Origin: Nocardia niwae NBRC 108934 = DSM 45340
Lineage (GTDB): Bacteria; Actinomycetota; Actinomycetes; Mycobacteriales; Mycobacteriaceae
NCBI RefSeq assembly: GCF_001613465.1
Contig: NZ_BDCK01000016.1
Location: 330,878 to 394,877, forward strand
Reading direction: 5' to 3'
Length of the DNA: 64,000 nt
The notes under the pieces are model-generated. The model made no database searches and was not told where the DNA came from. It saw only the letters and a program-made list of their open reading frames with translations. Below are positions 18,382 to 32,248 of the stretch, piece by piece (the first letter of the stretch is position 1; the number at the start of each line of letters is the position of its first letter). The translations under genes and the position numbers were made by a program.

Positions 18382-18410
18382 GTGAGGGCACCGCTTCGTG
18401 GTGCCCTCAC
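18382..18410. terminator. Strong hairpin upstream of the NHL remnant
   Basis: GTGAGGGCACC (18382-18392) and GGTGCCCTCAC (18400-18410), 11-bp perfect arms with a 7-base loop, just outside the remnant. Possibly the terminator of a lost gene. Confidence 0.5.
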
Positions 18411-18611
18411 GCAGGAAATACCCCCAAACCCGGAATCACCCCACAGACAAGAAGTTCCCGACAAATACCCGGTCTGACCCTGTGGTGACGCGGTTGCGCC
18501 TACGAAGGGTTATCCACCCCGAGAACCTCGAGTAGGTCACCCCTGATGAGCCGGACGTAGGGTCGATGGGGCCGGATGGAGTGGGTAACGGGCATCCGGC
18601 AGAGTGGGTGC

Positions 18612-19226
18612 GTGCAGTTGATTCTCGTTCGCCATGCCCAGCCGGTTCGGATGCTGAGTTCGGGTGGGCCCGCCGACCCGGAGTTGGCCCCGGTGGGGCT
18701 GGAGCAGGCCGAGCGGGTGCCCGCGGCGCTCGGTCATCACCAGATCTCGCGTGTGGTGAGCAGCCCGCAGCGCCGGGCCAGGGAAACGGCGGCGCCGACC
18801 GCTGCGAAGCTGGGTCTCGGCGTCGATGTCATCGATGGGCTCGCCGAATACGATCGCGATCTGCCCGCCTATATCCCCATCGAGGATGCCAAGGTCGAAT
18901 TCCGCGACGCCTATGACCGCATCAAGGCCGGGCATCTTCCGGTGCAGGTGGACGGGGCGGCGTTCAAGACCAGGGTGTACGCCGCCGTCTCCGATATCGT
19001 CGCGGCCACCGATCCGGCGGACACCGTGGTCGTATTCGCACACGGGGGTGTGATCAATGTGCTGCTGCAAGAGGTTCTCGAGCTGGAAAGGCCGTTGACC
19101 TTCCCTATCGACTACTGCTCGATCACCAGGATCCTGTTCTCCCGCACCGGTCGCCGAACGGCGGCCACCGTCAACGAGAACGGACACGTCTGGGATTTGT
19201 TGCCCCGCAATATCGCTCCGCGCTGA
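18612..19226 (+). CDS. Histidine phosphatase family protein
   Basis: A protein of about 204 residues of the phosphoglycerate-mutase-like superfamily. The phospho-acceptor motif is LVRHAQP at the N-terminus (RHG/RHA type), SSPQRRARETA supplies the second arginine, and FAHGGVIN carries the second histidine. It hydrolyses phosphate monoesters; the substrate is unknown. The start is taken as GTG at 18612 so that the protein begins VQLILVRHA, as in relatives; the longer ATG at 18576 would add 12 residues and has no support. Confidence 0.85.
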   Translation: MQLILVRHAQPVRMLSSGGPADPELAPVGLEQAERVPAALGHHQISRVVSSPQRRARETAAPTAAKLGLGVDVIDGLAEYDRDLPAYIPIEDAKVEFRDAYDRIKAGHLPVQVDGAAFKTRVYAAVSDIVAATDPADTVVVFAHGGVINVLLQEVLELERPLTFPIDYCSITRILFSRTGRRTAATVNENGHVWDLLPRNIAPR

Positions 19227-19339
19227 TCATTCACAGCCGATTGCCAGGCCGGTCGCACCGGTATGCCAGTGACGGAATCTTCGATAGGACTGGTGAGCCG
19301 CTCCCGACAGTGGTTCACGGTTCGAGAGAAAGGAATTCC

Positions 19340-19654
19340 GTGTCGCTCTCCAAAACCGCTACGCCGCTGCGGCGTCTGGTCCGGGTCACCGTGGCCGGCG
19401 CGCTGATCGCCGTCCCGCTCGCGGTCCTCGCTGCGAACGCATCCGCCGAGACCCCGGCCGACCAGGGTCAGGTACAGCTGGCGGACGCACCGCAGCAGGG
19501 CGCCGACATCGATGGCCGGCCCCGCCATTTCGAACACCATGAACGGCACGACGGCCCGCGCCGTGGTCCCGACGGCCACCCGGGCGACGGCCCGTGGCGG
19601 GGTGGTCCGCCGCAGCAGTTCCAGCAGTTCCTGCCGCCGACCGGCTCGAGCTAG
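19340..19654 (+). CDS. Small secreted Pro/Gly/His-rich protein
   Basis: A protein of 104 residues with a clear signal peptide (RRLVRVTVAGALIAVPLAVLA..., cleavage after NASA near residue 36). The mature part is disordered, rich in His, Pro, Gly and Arg (HFEHHERHDGPRRG). The C-terminus is FLPPTGSS; although this resembles a sortase LPxTG motif, no hydrophobic helix or basic tail follows. The start is GTG at 19340, with GAAAGGA 6-12 bases upstream. Function unknown; His-rich tails may bind metal. Confidence 0.65.
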   Translation: MSLSKTATPLRRLVRVTVAGALIAVPLAVLAANASAETPADQGQVQLADAPQQGADIDGRPRHFEHHERHDGPRRGPDGHPGDGPWRGGPPQQFQQFLPPTGSS

Positions 19655-19674
19655 CCGGCGGTCCACATCGAAAA

Positions 19675-19704
19675 GGGCCCACCTCCGAGTTCGGAGGCGG
19701 GCCC
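19675..19704. terminator. Bidirectional terminator between convergent genes
   Basis: 14-base arms 19675-19688 and 19691-19704 with one mismatch, flanked by AAAA on the left and GTTTC on the right, so it can serve both the small secreted gene and the cutinase gene. Confidence 0.8.
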
Positions 19705-19721
19705 TGTGGTTTCGATCAGGC

Positions 19722-20621
19722 TCAGGCCATGCCCGCGATCCAGTTGTGCATCCAGGAGATGGCGGTCTGACCGCCACCCACGGGGTAACTGCCGTACAGG
19801 GTGTGCGCCTGCGACTTGTAGAAGCGCTCCAGGTCCTTGGCCCGCTGCTGGTTGGCCGAGTCGGTCAGCTGCGCCTGCAGCGTCGGGACACCACCCGAGC
19901 TCATCAGGTCGCCGATGATGTTGCCCGCCTCGATCTGGTAGCGCCACATGTTGGCGGGGTTGGCGTCCGACGCCTGCGCGAGGAACCCGGCGAATCGCGT
20001 GACGAAGTCCTCGGTCGCGGTCGCGCAGTAGAGGTCGTCGAGCGCGCAGATGGTGCGGGTGCGATCGCTGACCCAGCCGAAGCCGCCGACCCGGGGGCCG
20101 CCCGCGCCCGCACCGGGAGCGACCGGGCCGACCTGGGTGTCGGTGGGCGAACGGCGCGGATCGGAGATCAGACCGACGCCGGCGACGCGATCGGCGGGCA
20201 CGACGCTGAGGCCGGTGCCGATCTCGGCGGCCAGATCACCGGCGGCGTCCGCGCCCTGGCTGTAGCCGACCAGCGCGATCTTGGTCGCGCCGCACTGCTG
20301 CGCCATGTTCGCGATCAGACCGCGTGCGTTGTCGACCGCCTCCTTCTTGGAGTTGCCGTAAACCTCACCCTCCCAAGGGAAGGCGGTCGCGGCATAGGTC
20401 ACGTAATCGACCTCCGTGGAGGACGGGAGACCCCGAGTGACGCCGGCCAGCATGCCGGGTTGCGGGGTTTTGTCCCGTCCGGTCTCCCAGGTGCCCGGGA
20501 TCGCCACCACGTACAAGCTCGGGCAACCGGGAGCGGCGCTCGCCGACCCACTGCCGAAAACCAAGCCGGACATCACGGTCGCGGACGCGCCCAGAGCCGC
20601 GACGACCTTCTTCCACTGCAT
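19722..20621 (-). CDS. Cutinase family secreted serine esterase
   Basis: A protein of 299 residues. The signal peptide ends SGSASAA near residue 28. The cutinase alpha/beta-hydrolase core carries the nucleophile elbow GYSQGA, the oxyanion region VVAIPGTWE, and a Cys-flanked Asp segment (ICALDDLYC) followed by a downstream His. Mycobacterial cutinase-like proteins are lipases or phospholipases that act on cell-envelope or host lipids. The ATG at 20621 gives the best signal peptide; GGAG lies about 8 bases upstream. It is longer than fungal cutinase because of a helical C-terminal extension (about residues 225-299). Confidence 0.9.
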   Translation of the reverse strand: MQWKKVVAALGASATVMSGLVFGSGSASAAPGCPSLYVVAIPGTWETGRDKTPQPGMLAGVTRGLPSSTEVDYVTYAATAFPWEGEVYGNSKKEAVDNARGLIANMAQQCGATKIALVGYSQGADAAGDLAAEIGTGLSVVPADRVAGVGLISDPRRSPTDTQVGPVAPGAGAGGPRVGGFGWVSDRTRTICALDDLYCATATEDFVTRFAGFLAQASDANPANMWRYQIEAGNIIGDLMSSGGVPTLQAQLTDSANQQRAKDLERFYKSQAHTLYGSYPVGGGQTAISWMHNWIAGMA

Positions 20622-20961
20622 ACCGCTCCAAACCTCGCCCTCGTCGAACTTCCCGCCGAGTTGCCGCGTCAATGCTGAACTCTCCGGATGTCGTTCCAGT
20701 GCACGCCGGGTGAACACCATCACCCGACCGGTATGACGTGCACCCAAGAACCGCATCCCAAGATCAGCAGCACGCCGGAGATCACAATAAGGCCACGCAC
20801 GCCGCAATGCCATTCGAACCTTGCAGTGTGTCGGATTTCCGTTGCCGGTGCGACTCGAAGCCGGGAAATCGAGGGGGCGGAATGTCCCGTAGACGCACGA
20901 AGGCGCCTGTGGACGAGTTGTCCACAGGCGCCGTCGTTTCCGCTCCGGTAAGAGAGGGGAC
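20622..20961. other. Intergenic region of 340 bp between cutinase start and gltD end
   Basis: It contains the cutinase promoter region and, at its right end, the gltD terminator. The plus-strand open frames here show no coding signs. Confidence 0.45.
20902..20932 (-). terminator. Terminator of the gltBD operon
   Basis: GGCGCCTGTGGAC (20902-20914) and GTCCACAGGCGCC (20920-20932), perfect 13-bp arms with a 5-base loop, 30 bases past the gltD stop. Confidence 0.8.
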
Positions 20962-22423
20962 CTAGCGCTGAGCCACCATGGTGGGGGTGATCGGCGCCGG
21001 GAGGGCGGTCTCGCCTTCCAGGTACCGGTCCACGCCCGCGGCCGCGGCGCGGCCCTCGGCGATGGCCCAGACGATGAGCGACTGGCCACGGCCCATGTCA
21101 CCGGCGACGAAGACGCCGGGCACGTTGGTCGCCCAGTTCTTGTCGCGCTGCACATTGCCGCGCTGGTCGTAGCCGACGCCGAGATCGGTGAGCAGGCCCG
21201 GCTTCTCGGGACCGACGAAGCCCATGGCCAGCAGCACCAGATCGGCCTCGAGGGTGAAGTCGGTGCCCTCCACCTTCTCGAACCGTCCGTTGACCATCTT
21301 GACCTCGTGCGCGTCCAGACCGGTCACCTTGCCATCCGCGCCGACGAAGCGCTCGGTGTTCACCGAGAACACCCGCTCGCCGCCCTCCTCGTGCGCCGAG
21401 GAAACCCGATACATCAGCGGGTAGGTCGGCCACGGGGTGGACGCGGCCCGCTCCTCCGGGGGACGGGGCATGATCTCGAACTGGTGCACGCTGGCCGCGC
21501 CCTGCCGGTGCGAGGTGCCCAGGCAGTCGGCGCCGGTGTCGCCACCGCCGATGATGACGACCTTCTTGCCCTTCGCGTGGATGGGCGGCAGGCCCTCGTC
21601 GTCGGTGACATCGTCGCCGAGCTGCACCCGGTTGGCCCAGGGCAGGAACTCCATGGCCTGGTGGATGCCGTCCAGGTCGCGGCCCGGGATCGGCAGGTCA
21701 CGCGCCAGGGTCGCGCCGCCGGCCAGCACGATCGCGTCGAACTTCTCGCGCAGCTGCTCGGCGGAGATGTCGACGCCCACGTTCACGCCGGTCTTGAAGA
21801 TGGTGCCCTCGGCCTCCATCTGCGCGAGGCGGCGGTCGATGAAGCGCTTCTCCATCTTGAATTCCGGGATGCCGTAGCGCAGCAGACCACCGATGCGGTC
21901 GGACCGCTCGAACACGGTCACGGTGTGCCCGGCGCGGGTCAGCTGCTGCGCCGCGGCCAGACCGGCCGGGCCGGAACCGACGACGGCGACCTTCTTGCCG
22001 GTGAGGCGGGTCGGGTAGACCGGGGTCACCCAGCCCTCGTCGAAGGCGTTCTCGATGATCTCGACCTCGACCTGCTTGATCGTGACCGGATCCTGGTTGA
22101 TGCCGAGCACGCAGGACGCCTCGCACGGCGCCGGACACAACCGCCCGGTGAACTCCGGGAAGTTGTTGGTCGCGTGCAGCCGGTCGATGCCTTCGCGCCA
22201 GCGGTCCTTGTACACCAGGTCGTTCCACTCGGGGATCAGGTTCCCCAGCGGGCAGCCGTTGTGGCAGAACGGGATACCGCAGTCCATGCACCTGCTGGCC
22301 TGGGTGCTCAGGGTCTCGTGGGAGAACTTCTCCTCGTAGACCTCTTTCCAGTCCATCAGGCGCAGCGGCACCGGCCGCCGCTTGGGCAGTTCGCGTGCGG
22401 TGTGCTTCAGAAAACCCTGGGGG

Positions 22424-22431
<8 letters not shown>
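20962..22431 (-). CDS. gltD: Glutamate synthase small subunit
   Basis: A protein of 489 residues. The N-terminal Fe-S domain has cysteines in [17 protein letters not shown] and CPAPCEASC for two 4Fe-4S clusters. The FAD-binding [13 protein letters not shown] is near residue 150, and the NADPH-binding [12 protein letters not shown] follows. It passes electrons from NADPH to the large subunit for glutamate formation from glutamine and 2-oxoglutarate. The GTG start overlaps the gltB stop by 8 bases, so translation is coupled. A strong terminator lies after the stop. Confidence 0.96.
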
Positions 22432-27076
<4,645 letters not shown>

Positions 27077-27815
27077 GCCTCTGCCTTCAAGAAAGTCGGC
27101 CTTCGAAGAAAACGGCCTTTCGCCGAACGCCTCCGTACAAGACTGCGCCCGTACGTTCCGAAGCCAGCCGCGCTGATGGTCTTCGGCGTGCAGTCAGGTC
27201 TGCAGTTGTCTCCACCCGCTTCTGTGACGTAGTGGGTGCCCTTCGGTAACGGATCCCTAACAAGATCCTTACCTCCGAGCGGGTGCTCGCCCGCTACGCT
27301 GAGCACCTGGCTAGGGCTGCCCGAGCGGGCGAGGTAGCCGAACGTTCTGTGTTCGGCGTAAGAGCAAACGATAAGTCAGGTCCAGGGCCCAACCAACTTA
27401 GGTAGTACTAATAACCAGGTTTAGCTGGGCTTCTGCATTCGGTCCTCCACGTGTGCGCGTTGTCCAGTGTAAAGCAGCGAGTGCCGTGCGATCGATCCCC
27501 ATGGCACCCGGTGCCAGCTGGGGAAACCGGCGCGCGACACCCACCCGAGACTTTCCTCACGAAGCCCGGAAACCGCCCTCACCTGCGTCGAAGTGGATTT
27601 CCCCGGTTCGCTACGCGGCAAACCAAGCGGCAGCGGCTAACTCGGCGATCGGGCCGCTGAGATATTTCCGACACGGGCGTGACAAGCCATGAATGTGATC
27701 CGACCGTCCGGCCTCTTTTGCTCTCTGTGTCATTCAGCACATAACCAGCAAATATCGGGAAGTGGTGTTGGACACATCCTTCCGACGCGACGCCGCGGGG
27801 CCGCCCCGACGCGGT
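27077..27815. other. Long leader/promoter region of gltBD
   Basis: 739 bp between the gltB start and the chorismate mutase stop, both genes on the minus strand. The part at 27330-27480 is noticeably richer in A/T than the surroundings. A weak hairpin (GCGGG/CCCGC) lies near 27279-27294. I recognise no riboswitch, RNA gene or conserved short frame, but the length leaves room for a regulatory RNA. Confidence 0.4.
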
Positions 27816-28391
27816 CTACGACGGGCACAGGGACACGGCGGCCCGCACCAGCGCGGCACGATGCAAAGCGTCACCGTGGCCGGTGGTGAACACGCCGAAG
27901 ACGCTGCGCGCCAACCGCTCCGCGCAATCCGGCGCGGTCAGCTCGGCTCGGCGCAGGTCGAGCTGGTCGAGGATCTCGACGTTCACCCGATCGATGATCG
28001 GGCGCACGGCGGCCAGGCCCGCGGGCGTAGCTGGCGCCGCGGCCGGGTCGAAGCGCCACTGCAGCATCAGTCCGCGCTGCACCGTCTTGTTGGCCTCGAC
28101 CTGCCCGAAGAAAACCTGGCGCACCCAGCGCTCCGGCAGGTCACGACCGTTGCCGAGGCGAGCCATCGAGTCGTAGACTTCCGCCTCCCTGGCCGGGTCG
28201 TCGATGGCGGGCTCCGTGCCGAGCTCGCCCGCCGCCACCCACTTCGCAGCGGCGACGGCGTCCGCGGTGTCCAGCCGCTCGATCACCAGCGCGACCAGCC
28301 GGTCGAGCGGCCGGTCGTCCGGTGCGGCGTCCGCGCTAGCCGGCCACATCAGCAGCGCCGCGGCCAGCAGCGTCAACCCGATTCTGCGCAC
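27816..28391 (-). CDS. Secreted chorismate mutase, AroQ-gamma type
   Basis: A protein of 191 residues with a signal peptide ending PASADAA. The mature all-helical chain resembles the Mycobacterium tuberculosis secreted enzyme (*MtCM): RLVALVIERLDTADAVAAAKW near the N-terminus, the RQVFFGQVEANKTVQRGL helix, and DRVNVEILDQL. It converts chorismate to prephenate outside the cytoplasm; why such enzymes are exported is unknown. The start is GTG at 28391, with AGGAGG 7 bases upstream, in preference to the longer frame. Confidence 0.88.
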   Translation of the reverse strand: MRRIGLTLLAAALLMWPASADAAPDDRPLDRLVALVIERLDTADAVAAAKWVAAGELGTEPAIDDPAREAEVYDSMARLGNGRDLPERWVRQVFFGQVEANKTVQRGLMLQWRFDPAAAPATPAGLAAVRPIIDRVNVEILDQLDLRRAELTAPDCAERLARSVFGVFTTGHGDALHRAALVRAAVSLCPS

Positions 28392-28616
28392 GCCGTGACC
28401 TCCTGGGACCCCCCGCACGGAAACGAATCACCGCGCCAGCGTAGGCGCCTTCGCCCACGGAGCCCCAGACGACGCCCGAATGACCTGTGAGCCTGGCCAC
28501 ATCCAGCCTTCCCTGCTCGCTGCGCGCCCGGGAAGCCTGTCACGCTGTCACAACGAATCCGTGACAGTTTCGTCGCGCCCGTGTCAGCGCCTGGGACGTA
28601 GAGGATGTGCCTTCCG

Positions 28617-30320
28617 ATGACCGTCACCAGCATGTTCACCTGGCTCGGAGGGGGCCGCGACAGCGCGATCACCGATCGTCATGAGCGTGGCGGCTACGCC
28701 GTCACGGGCGCGGTCGTGCTGTTGTTCGGGACGATCTCCGGTGTTGTCACCGCCCTGGCCGCGGCCTCCGCCTGGCCGTGGTGGGCGGCGCTGGCGGCAG
28801 GCGTCGTGGTCGCCGCGCTCACCGGCGCGCTCGCCCGGGCGCTGGCCACGGCCCGGTCCGGTGGAGGACCCGATCGGCTCGGTCTGATCGCGCGTCTCGC
28901 CGTCGCGGTGCTCGCAGGCGGGTTGCTCGCCGAACTCGCCGCGATCGTGCTGTTCAGCGGATCCGTCGACCGGCTGCTGGACGAGAAGGCACAGCGCTCG
29001 CTCGATACCGCGCCGCGGGTCGTCGCGGCGCAGGCGGAACTCGACCGGGCGAAAGCCGACCGGGCCGCGCTCGAACAGGCGATCGCCATGGCCCAGAACG
29101 ATATCGATCACGCCTTGGTGATCGCCCGCTGCGAAATCAACCCGACTCCGGAGTGCCCGCGAACCAGGATCACCGGCGTGCCCGGCCGCGGGCCGGAGGC
29201 GCAGACGGCCAACGCCATGCTCGACGACGCCCGCAAGCAGCTCGCGACCGCGCAGGGCCGGGTAGACGCCGCGGATCGCAGGATCGACGCCGACCAGGAC
29301 GCCCTGTCGGCCGCACGCACGGCCGCCTTCGACGACGCCGACCGCGGCCTCGGCGCGCGCTGGCAAGCCATGAACGACTACACGGTGCGCGACGCACTTC
29401 CCCTGCGCATTCTCATCATCGTGGCTTTCGTCGCGCTGGCCCTGCTGCCGCTGGTGCTGCGCTGGTGGCGTGGGGAGACTTCGTTCGACCGGCACAACGC
29501 GGCCCGCACGGTGCACGACCGCGCCGAGCGGGAAGCCGACGCGGTGATCGCGGTCAAGCAGGCCGAAGTGCGCGCCGAGGCGGAGACGCTGCGCGCCGAG
29601 CAGGAACTCACCGCCGCCCGCCTCGCCGTCGAGGCGGACACGGCCATCGACCGGGAGCGCCAGCGCACCCGCATCATCGCGGCCATCGGCGGCATCGAGA
29701 TAGGCATCACCGAGCCGCCGCGCCGCCCCGAACTTCCCGCCGCAGCGGCGGACGACCGAAAGGACAGCGCCGTGCCCGACGAGGCGACGCCGAACCTACC
29801 CGCTCCCGCCGCCGTACATCCGGTCGCGCCCGCCGTCGCGTCCGCACCGGCCGCGCCCGGCGGCGGAGGCGGCCTCGAACTGCCGCTGATCGGCACGATT
29901 CCGTTCACCGACACCGCGGCGCGTTTCATCCGGCCGCTGGTGCCCTCGTTCGTGGCCAACGCGATCGATACGGCGACGCATCCGTTGCGCACCGCGCGGC
30001 AGGCGTTCGAAGAAGTCGAGGAGATCACCTTCACGCTGCGGCGCACCCGCAAGGTCACCGTCGACGGCCAGACCTCACATCCGCAGGCCGTCGGCTACCA
30101 ATTGCAGCCGGGCGCGCCCGAGATCGCGCACGCCCAGCACATCGCCTCCACCGTCGTGGACGCCGACTACTCCGCGCACGTCCCGCGCTACTCCTCGCTT
30201 CCGCCCACCGGCGCGGCGGGCTACGGCCTGCCCACCGGCACCCGCCGGGACGAGCTGCCGGGCCACCACCGCCCCGAACTCCCCGAGCCCAGCCGCCGCG
30301 AACTGCCGCCTGGGCGCTGA
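28617..30320 (+). CDS. DUF4407 domain membrane protein
   Basis: A protein of about 567 residues. Two membrane helices lie at the N-terminus (about 30-75), a third near 95-115 and a fourth near 260-280. Between the third and fourth is a long helical, probably coiled-coil, extracytoplasmic segment with a pair of cysteines (ARCEINPTPECP). A second coiled coil follows (about 300-360), then a Pro/Ala linker and a C-terminal globular part. DUF4407 proteins are of unknown function. ATG 28617 is preferred over 28605 because GAGGA lies 11 bases before it; the choice is uncertain. Confidence 0.8.
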   Translation: MTVTSMFTWLGGGRDSAITDRHERGGYAVTGAVVLLFGTISGVVTALAAASAWPWWAALAAGVVVAALTGALARALATARSGGGPDRLGLIARLAVAVLAGGLLAELAAIVLFSGSVDRLLDEKAQRSLDTAPRVVAAQAELDRAKADRAALEQAIAMAQNDIDHALVIARCEINPTPECPRTRITGVPGRGPEAQTANAMLDDARKQLATAQGRVDAADRRIDADQDALSAARTAAFDDADRGLGARWQAMNDYTVRDALPLRILIIVAFVALALLPLVLRWWRGETSFDRHNAARTVHDRAEREADAVIAVKQAEVRAEAETLRAEQELTAARLAVEADTAIDRERQRTRIIAAIGGIEIGITEPPRRPELPAAAADDRKDSAVPDEATPNLPAPAAVHPVAPAVASAPAAPGGGGGLELPLIGTIPFTDTAARFIRPLVPSFVANAIDTATHPLRTARQAFEEVEEITFTLRRTRKVTVDGQTSHPQAVGYQLQPGAPEIAHAQHIASTVVDADYSAHVPRYSSLPPTGAAGYGLPTGTRRDELPGHHRPELPEPSRRELPPGR

Positions 30321-30329
30321 CCGCATCGC

Positions 30330-30418
30330 CGAGGCAAGCAATCCGGGGCAGCTGCCGCAGCAGCGCTTTCCGCATTCCGGGCGGCCGTACCCGGCGAGGG
30401 CGGCGGCCGCTTGCCTCG
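30330..30418. repeat. Inverted repeat after the DUF4407 gene
   Basis: CGAGGCAAGC (30330-30339) and GCTTGCCTCG (30409-30418), perfect 10-bp arms separated by 69 GC-rich bases. It may form a large terminator-like structure between the two genes. Confidence 0.45.
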
Positions 30419-30606
30419 CGACTCATCCGTGAACCAGCGTGCGGGCTGAAGTGTTGCTGCCATGCTCATCCGGTTGCTCGGAGCCCGCGGCGTCCAGCCC
30501 AGCCTTCGGCGGACCGGTCGGACACGTCCTGGACCGAGGCGCCGGTCTCACCTGTGGGTCACCGCGACCTACGGCGGCGCGCCCCGCCTCCGCTTACGCT
30601 GCACCC

Positions 30607-32157
30607 ATGCAACACAGGGAGGTGACGCTCGCCGCGGCGCCGTGGGGGTCACGCTTGCTCGGGTCCGCCGAGGAGTCGTCGGGGCTGCGACGCCTCCGCG
30701 TCCAACTGTTGCTCACCGTGCCCACCTTGCTGGGCAATCTGACGGGCATGGTCGTGTCGATCGTCCTGGTCGGCTTCGTCCTGCCGGGTCCGTCGGTGTT
30801 CACCCGCGATCTGTTGCTCCTCGACGTGCTCGCCGCACCGCTGTACGCGACCTGTGCGCTGTTGATCGGGCTGTGGTGGGGAACCACCCGCGAATTGCGC
30901 GCGCTGCGGTGGGCGACCGACCCGGAGCGCGTGCCGACCGAGGAGGAGCAGGCCGCGGCCACGGCGGTTCCGCGCAGACTGGTGCGCGACCAAGCGCTGT
31001 TGTGGTTCGGCGGACTCGTGCTGCTGACCACGCTGTACGGCCTGGCCGAACCGCGGCTGATCCCGAAGGTGGCATTCGGCATCGCGATCAGCGCCGTCGT
31101 GGTGTGCGCGAACAGCTACCTGATCATCGAGTTCGCGCTGCGGCCCGTCACCGCCCGGGTGCTGGAAGCCGCGGCTTCCGGTCGCCGCCGCGGCATCGGC
31201 GTCTTCGGCCGCTCGCTGGTGGTCTGGGTGGTCGGTTCGGGCGTACCGGTCGCCGGGATGATGGTGCTGGCGGTGCTCGCGCTCACGATGGCCGACGTCA
31301 CCAAGGCGCGACTGGCGGTGTGCGTGCTGTCGCTCGGCGGCGCGACGCTCATCTTCGGTCTGCTGCTGATGACCCAGACCCTGGCCGCGACCGTCGCTCC
31401 CATCCTCGGCGTGCGCCGTGCGATGCGCCAGGTGGAGGACGGCGATCTCGATGTCGCGCTGGCCGTGTACGACGGCACCGAATTGGGTGAGCTGCAGAGC
31501 GGTTTCAACCACATGGTGGAGGGGCTGCGCGAGCGGGAGCAGATCAGGGATCTGTTCGGCAGGCATGTCGGGCGCGAGGTAGCCGCGGCCGCGCTGGCGG
31601 GTGACCCGGCGCTGGGCGGCGTGGAGACCGACGCGGCGGCCCTGTTCATCGACATCGTCGGCTCGACGACGATGGCCGCGACCATCCCCGCACCGGAGAT
31701 GGTCGCCATTCTCAACCGGTTCTTCGGCATCGTGGTGGACGAGGTGGAGCGCCACGGGGGGCTGGTCAACAAGTTCGAGGGTGATGCGGCCCTCGCCGTC
31801 TTCGGCACGCCCGCTCCGCTGTCCGACGCCGCGGGTGCGGCGCTGGCCACGGCCCGCGCGATCCGGGCCCGGCTCGACAGCACCGCCACCGACTTCGTCG
31901 CGGCCATCGGCGTGGCCGCGGGCCGGGTGGTCGCGGGCAATGTCGGCGCGCACCAGCGCTATGAGTTCACCGTCATCGGCGACGCGGTCAACGAGGCCGC
32001 CCGCCTGTGCGAGCTGGCCAAGCAGGACGGCCTGCTGCTCGCCTCCGGCACCACGATCGAAGCCGCCGACGCGCCCGAAGCCCGGCACTGGCAGCTCGGC
32101 CGATCCGTCACCCTCCGCGGCCGCCTCACACCGACCCGGCTCGCCCGCCCGGCCTGA
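30607..32157 (+). CDS. Membrane adenylate/guanylate cyclase with HAMP domain
   Basis: A protein of 516 residues. Six transmembrane helices (about 30-270) are followed by a HAMP linker (about 265-315) and a class III cyclase domain (about 330-510). All catalytic positions are visible: metal Asp in FIDIVGST, substrate Lys and second Asp in NKFEGDAALAVFG, and Asn/Arg of GDAVNEAARLC for the transition state. It makes cAMP from ATP, as in the mycobacterial Rv1318c-Rv1320c/Rv3645 group, and probably senses a membrane signal. ATG 30607 gives a compact N-terminus. Confidence 0.92.
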   Translation: MQHREVTLAAAPWGSRLLGSAEESSGLRRLRVQLLLTVPTLLGNLTGMVVSIVLVGFVLPGPSVFTRDLLLLDVLAAPLYATCALLIGLWWGTTRELRALRWATDPERVPTEEEQAAATAVPRRLVRDQALLWFGGLVLLTTLYGLAEPRLIPKVAFGIAISAVVVCANSYLIIEFALRPVTARVLEAAASGRRRGIGVFGRSLVVWVVGSGVPVAGMMVLAVLALTMADVTKARLAVCVLSLGGATLIFGLLLMTQTLAATVAPILGVRRAMRQVEDGDLDVALAVYDGTELGELQSGFNHMVEGLREREQIRDLFGRHVGREVAAAALAGDPALGGVETDAAALFIDIVGSTTMAATIPAPEMVAILNRFFGIVVDEVERHGGLVNKFEGDAALAVFGTPAPLSDAAGAALATARAIRARLDSTATDFVAAIGVAAGRVVAGNVGAHQRYEFTVIGDAVNEAARLCELAKQDGLLLASGTTIEAADAPEARHWQLGRSVTLRGRLTPTRLARPA

Positions 32158-32248
32158 CGCCCGCGACCCGGTTCAGTGACGTACGTGGGGTACGGGCGTC
32201 TTCGCGGGCCACGGAGCCGGGCAGCGCCGTACGGCCGCGCCCGGGACC

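Noticed and set aside
19640..19654. LPPTG as a sortase sorting signal
   Set aside because: The motif is followed by only two serines; the hydrophobic helix and basic tail required for sorting are missing.
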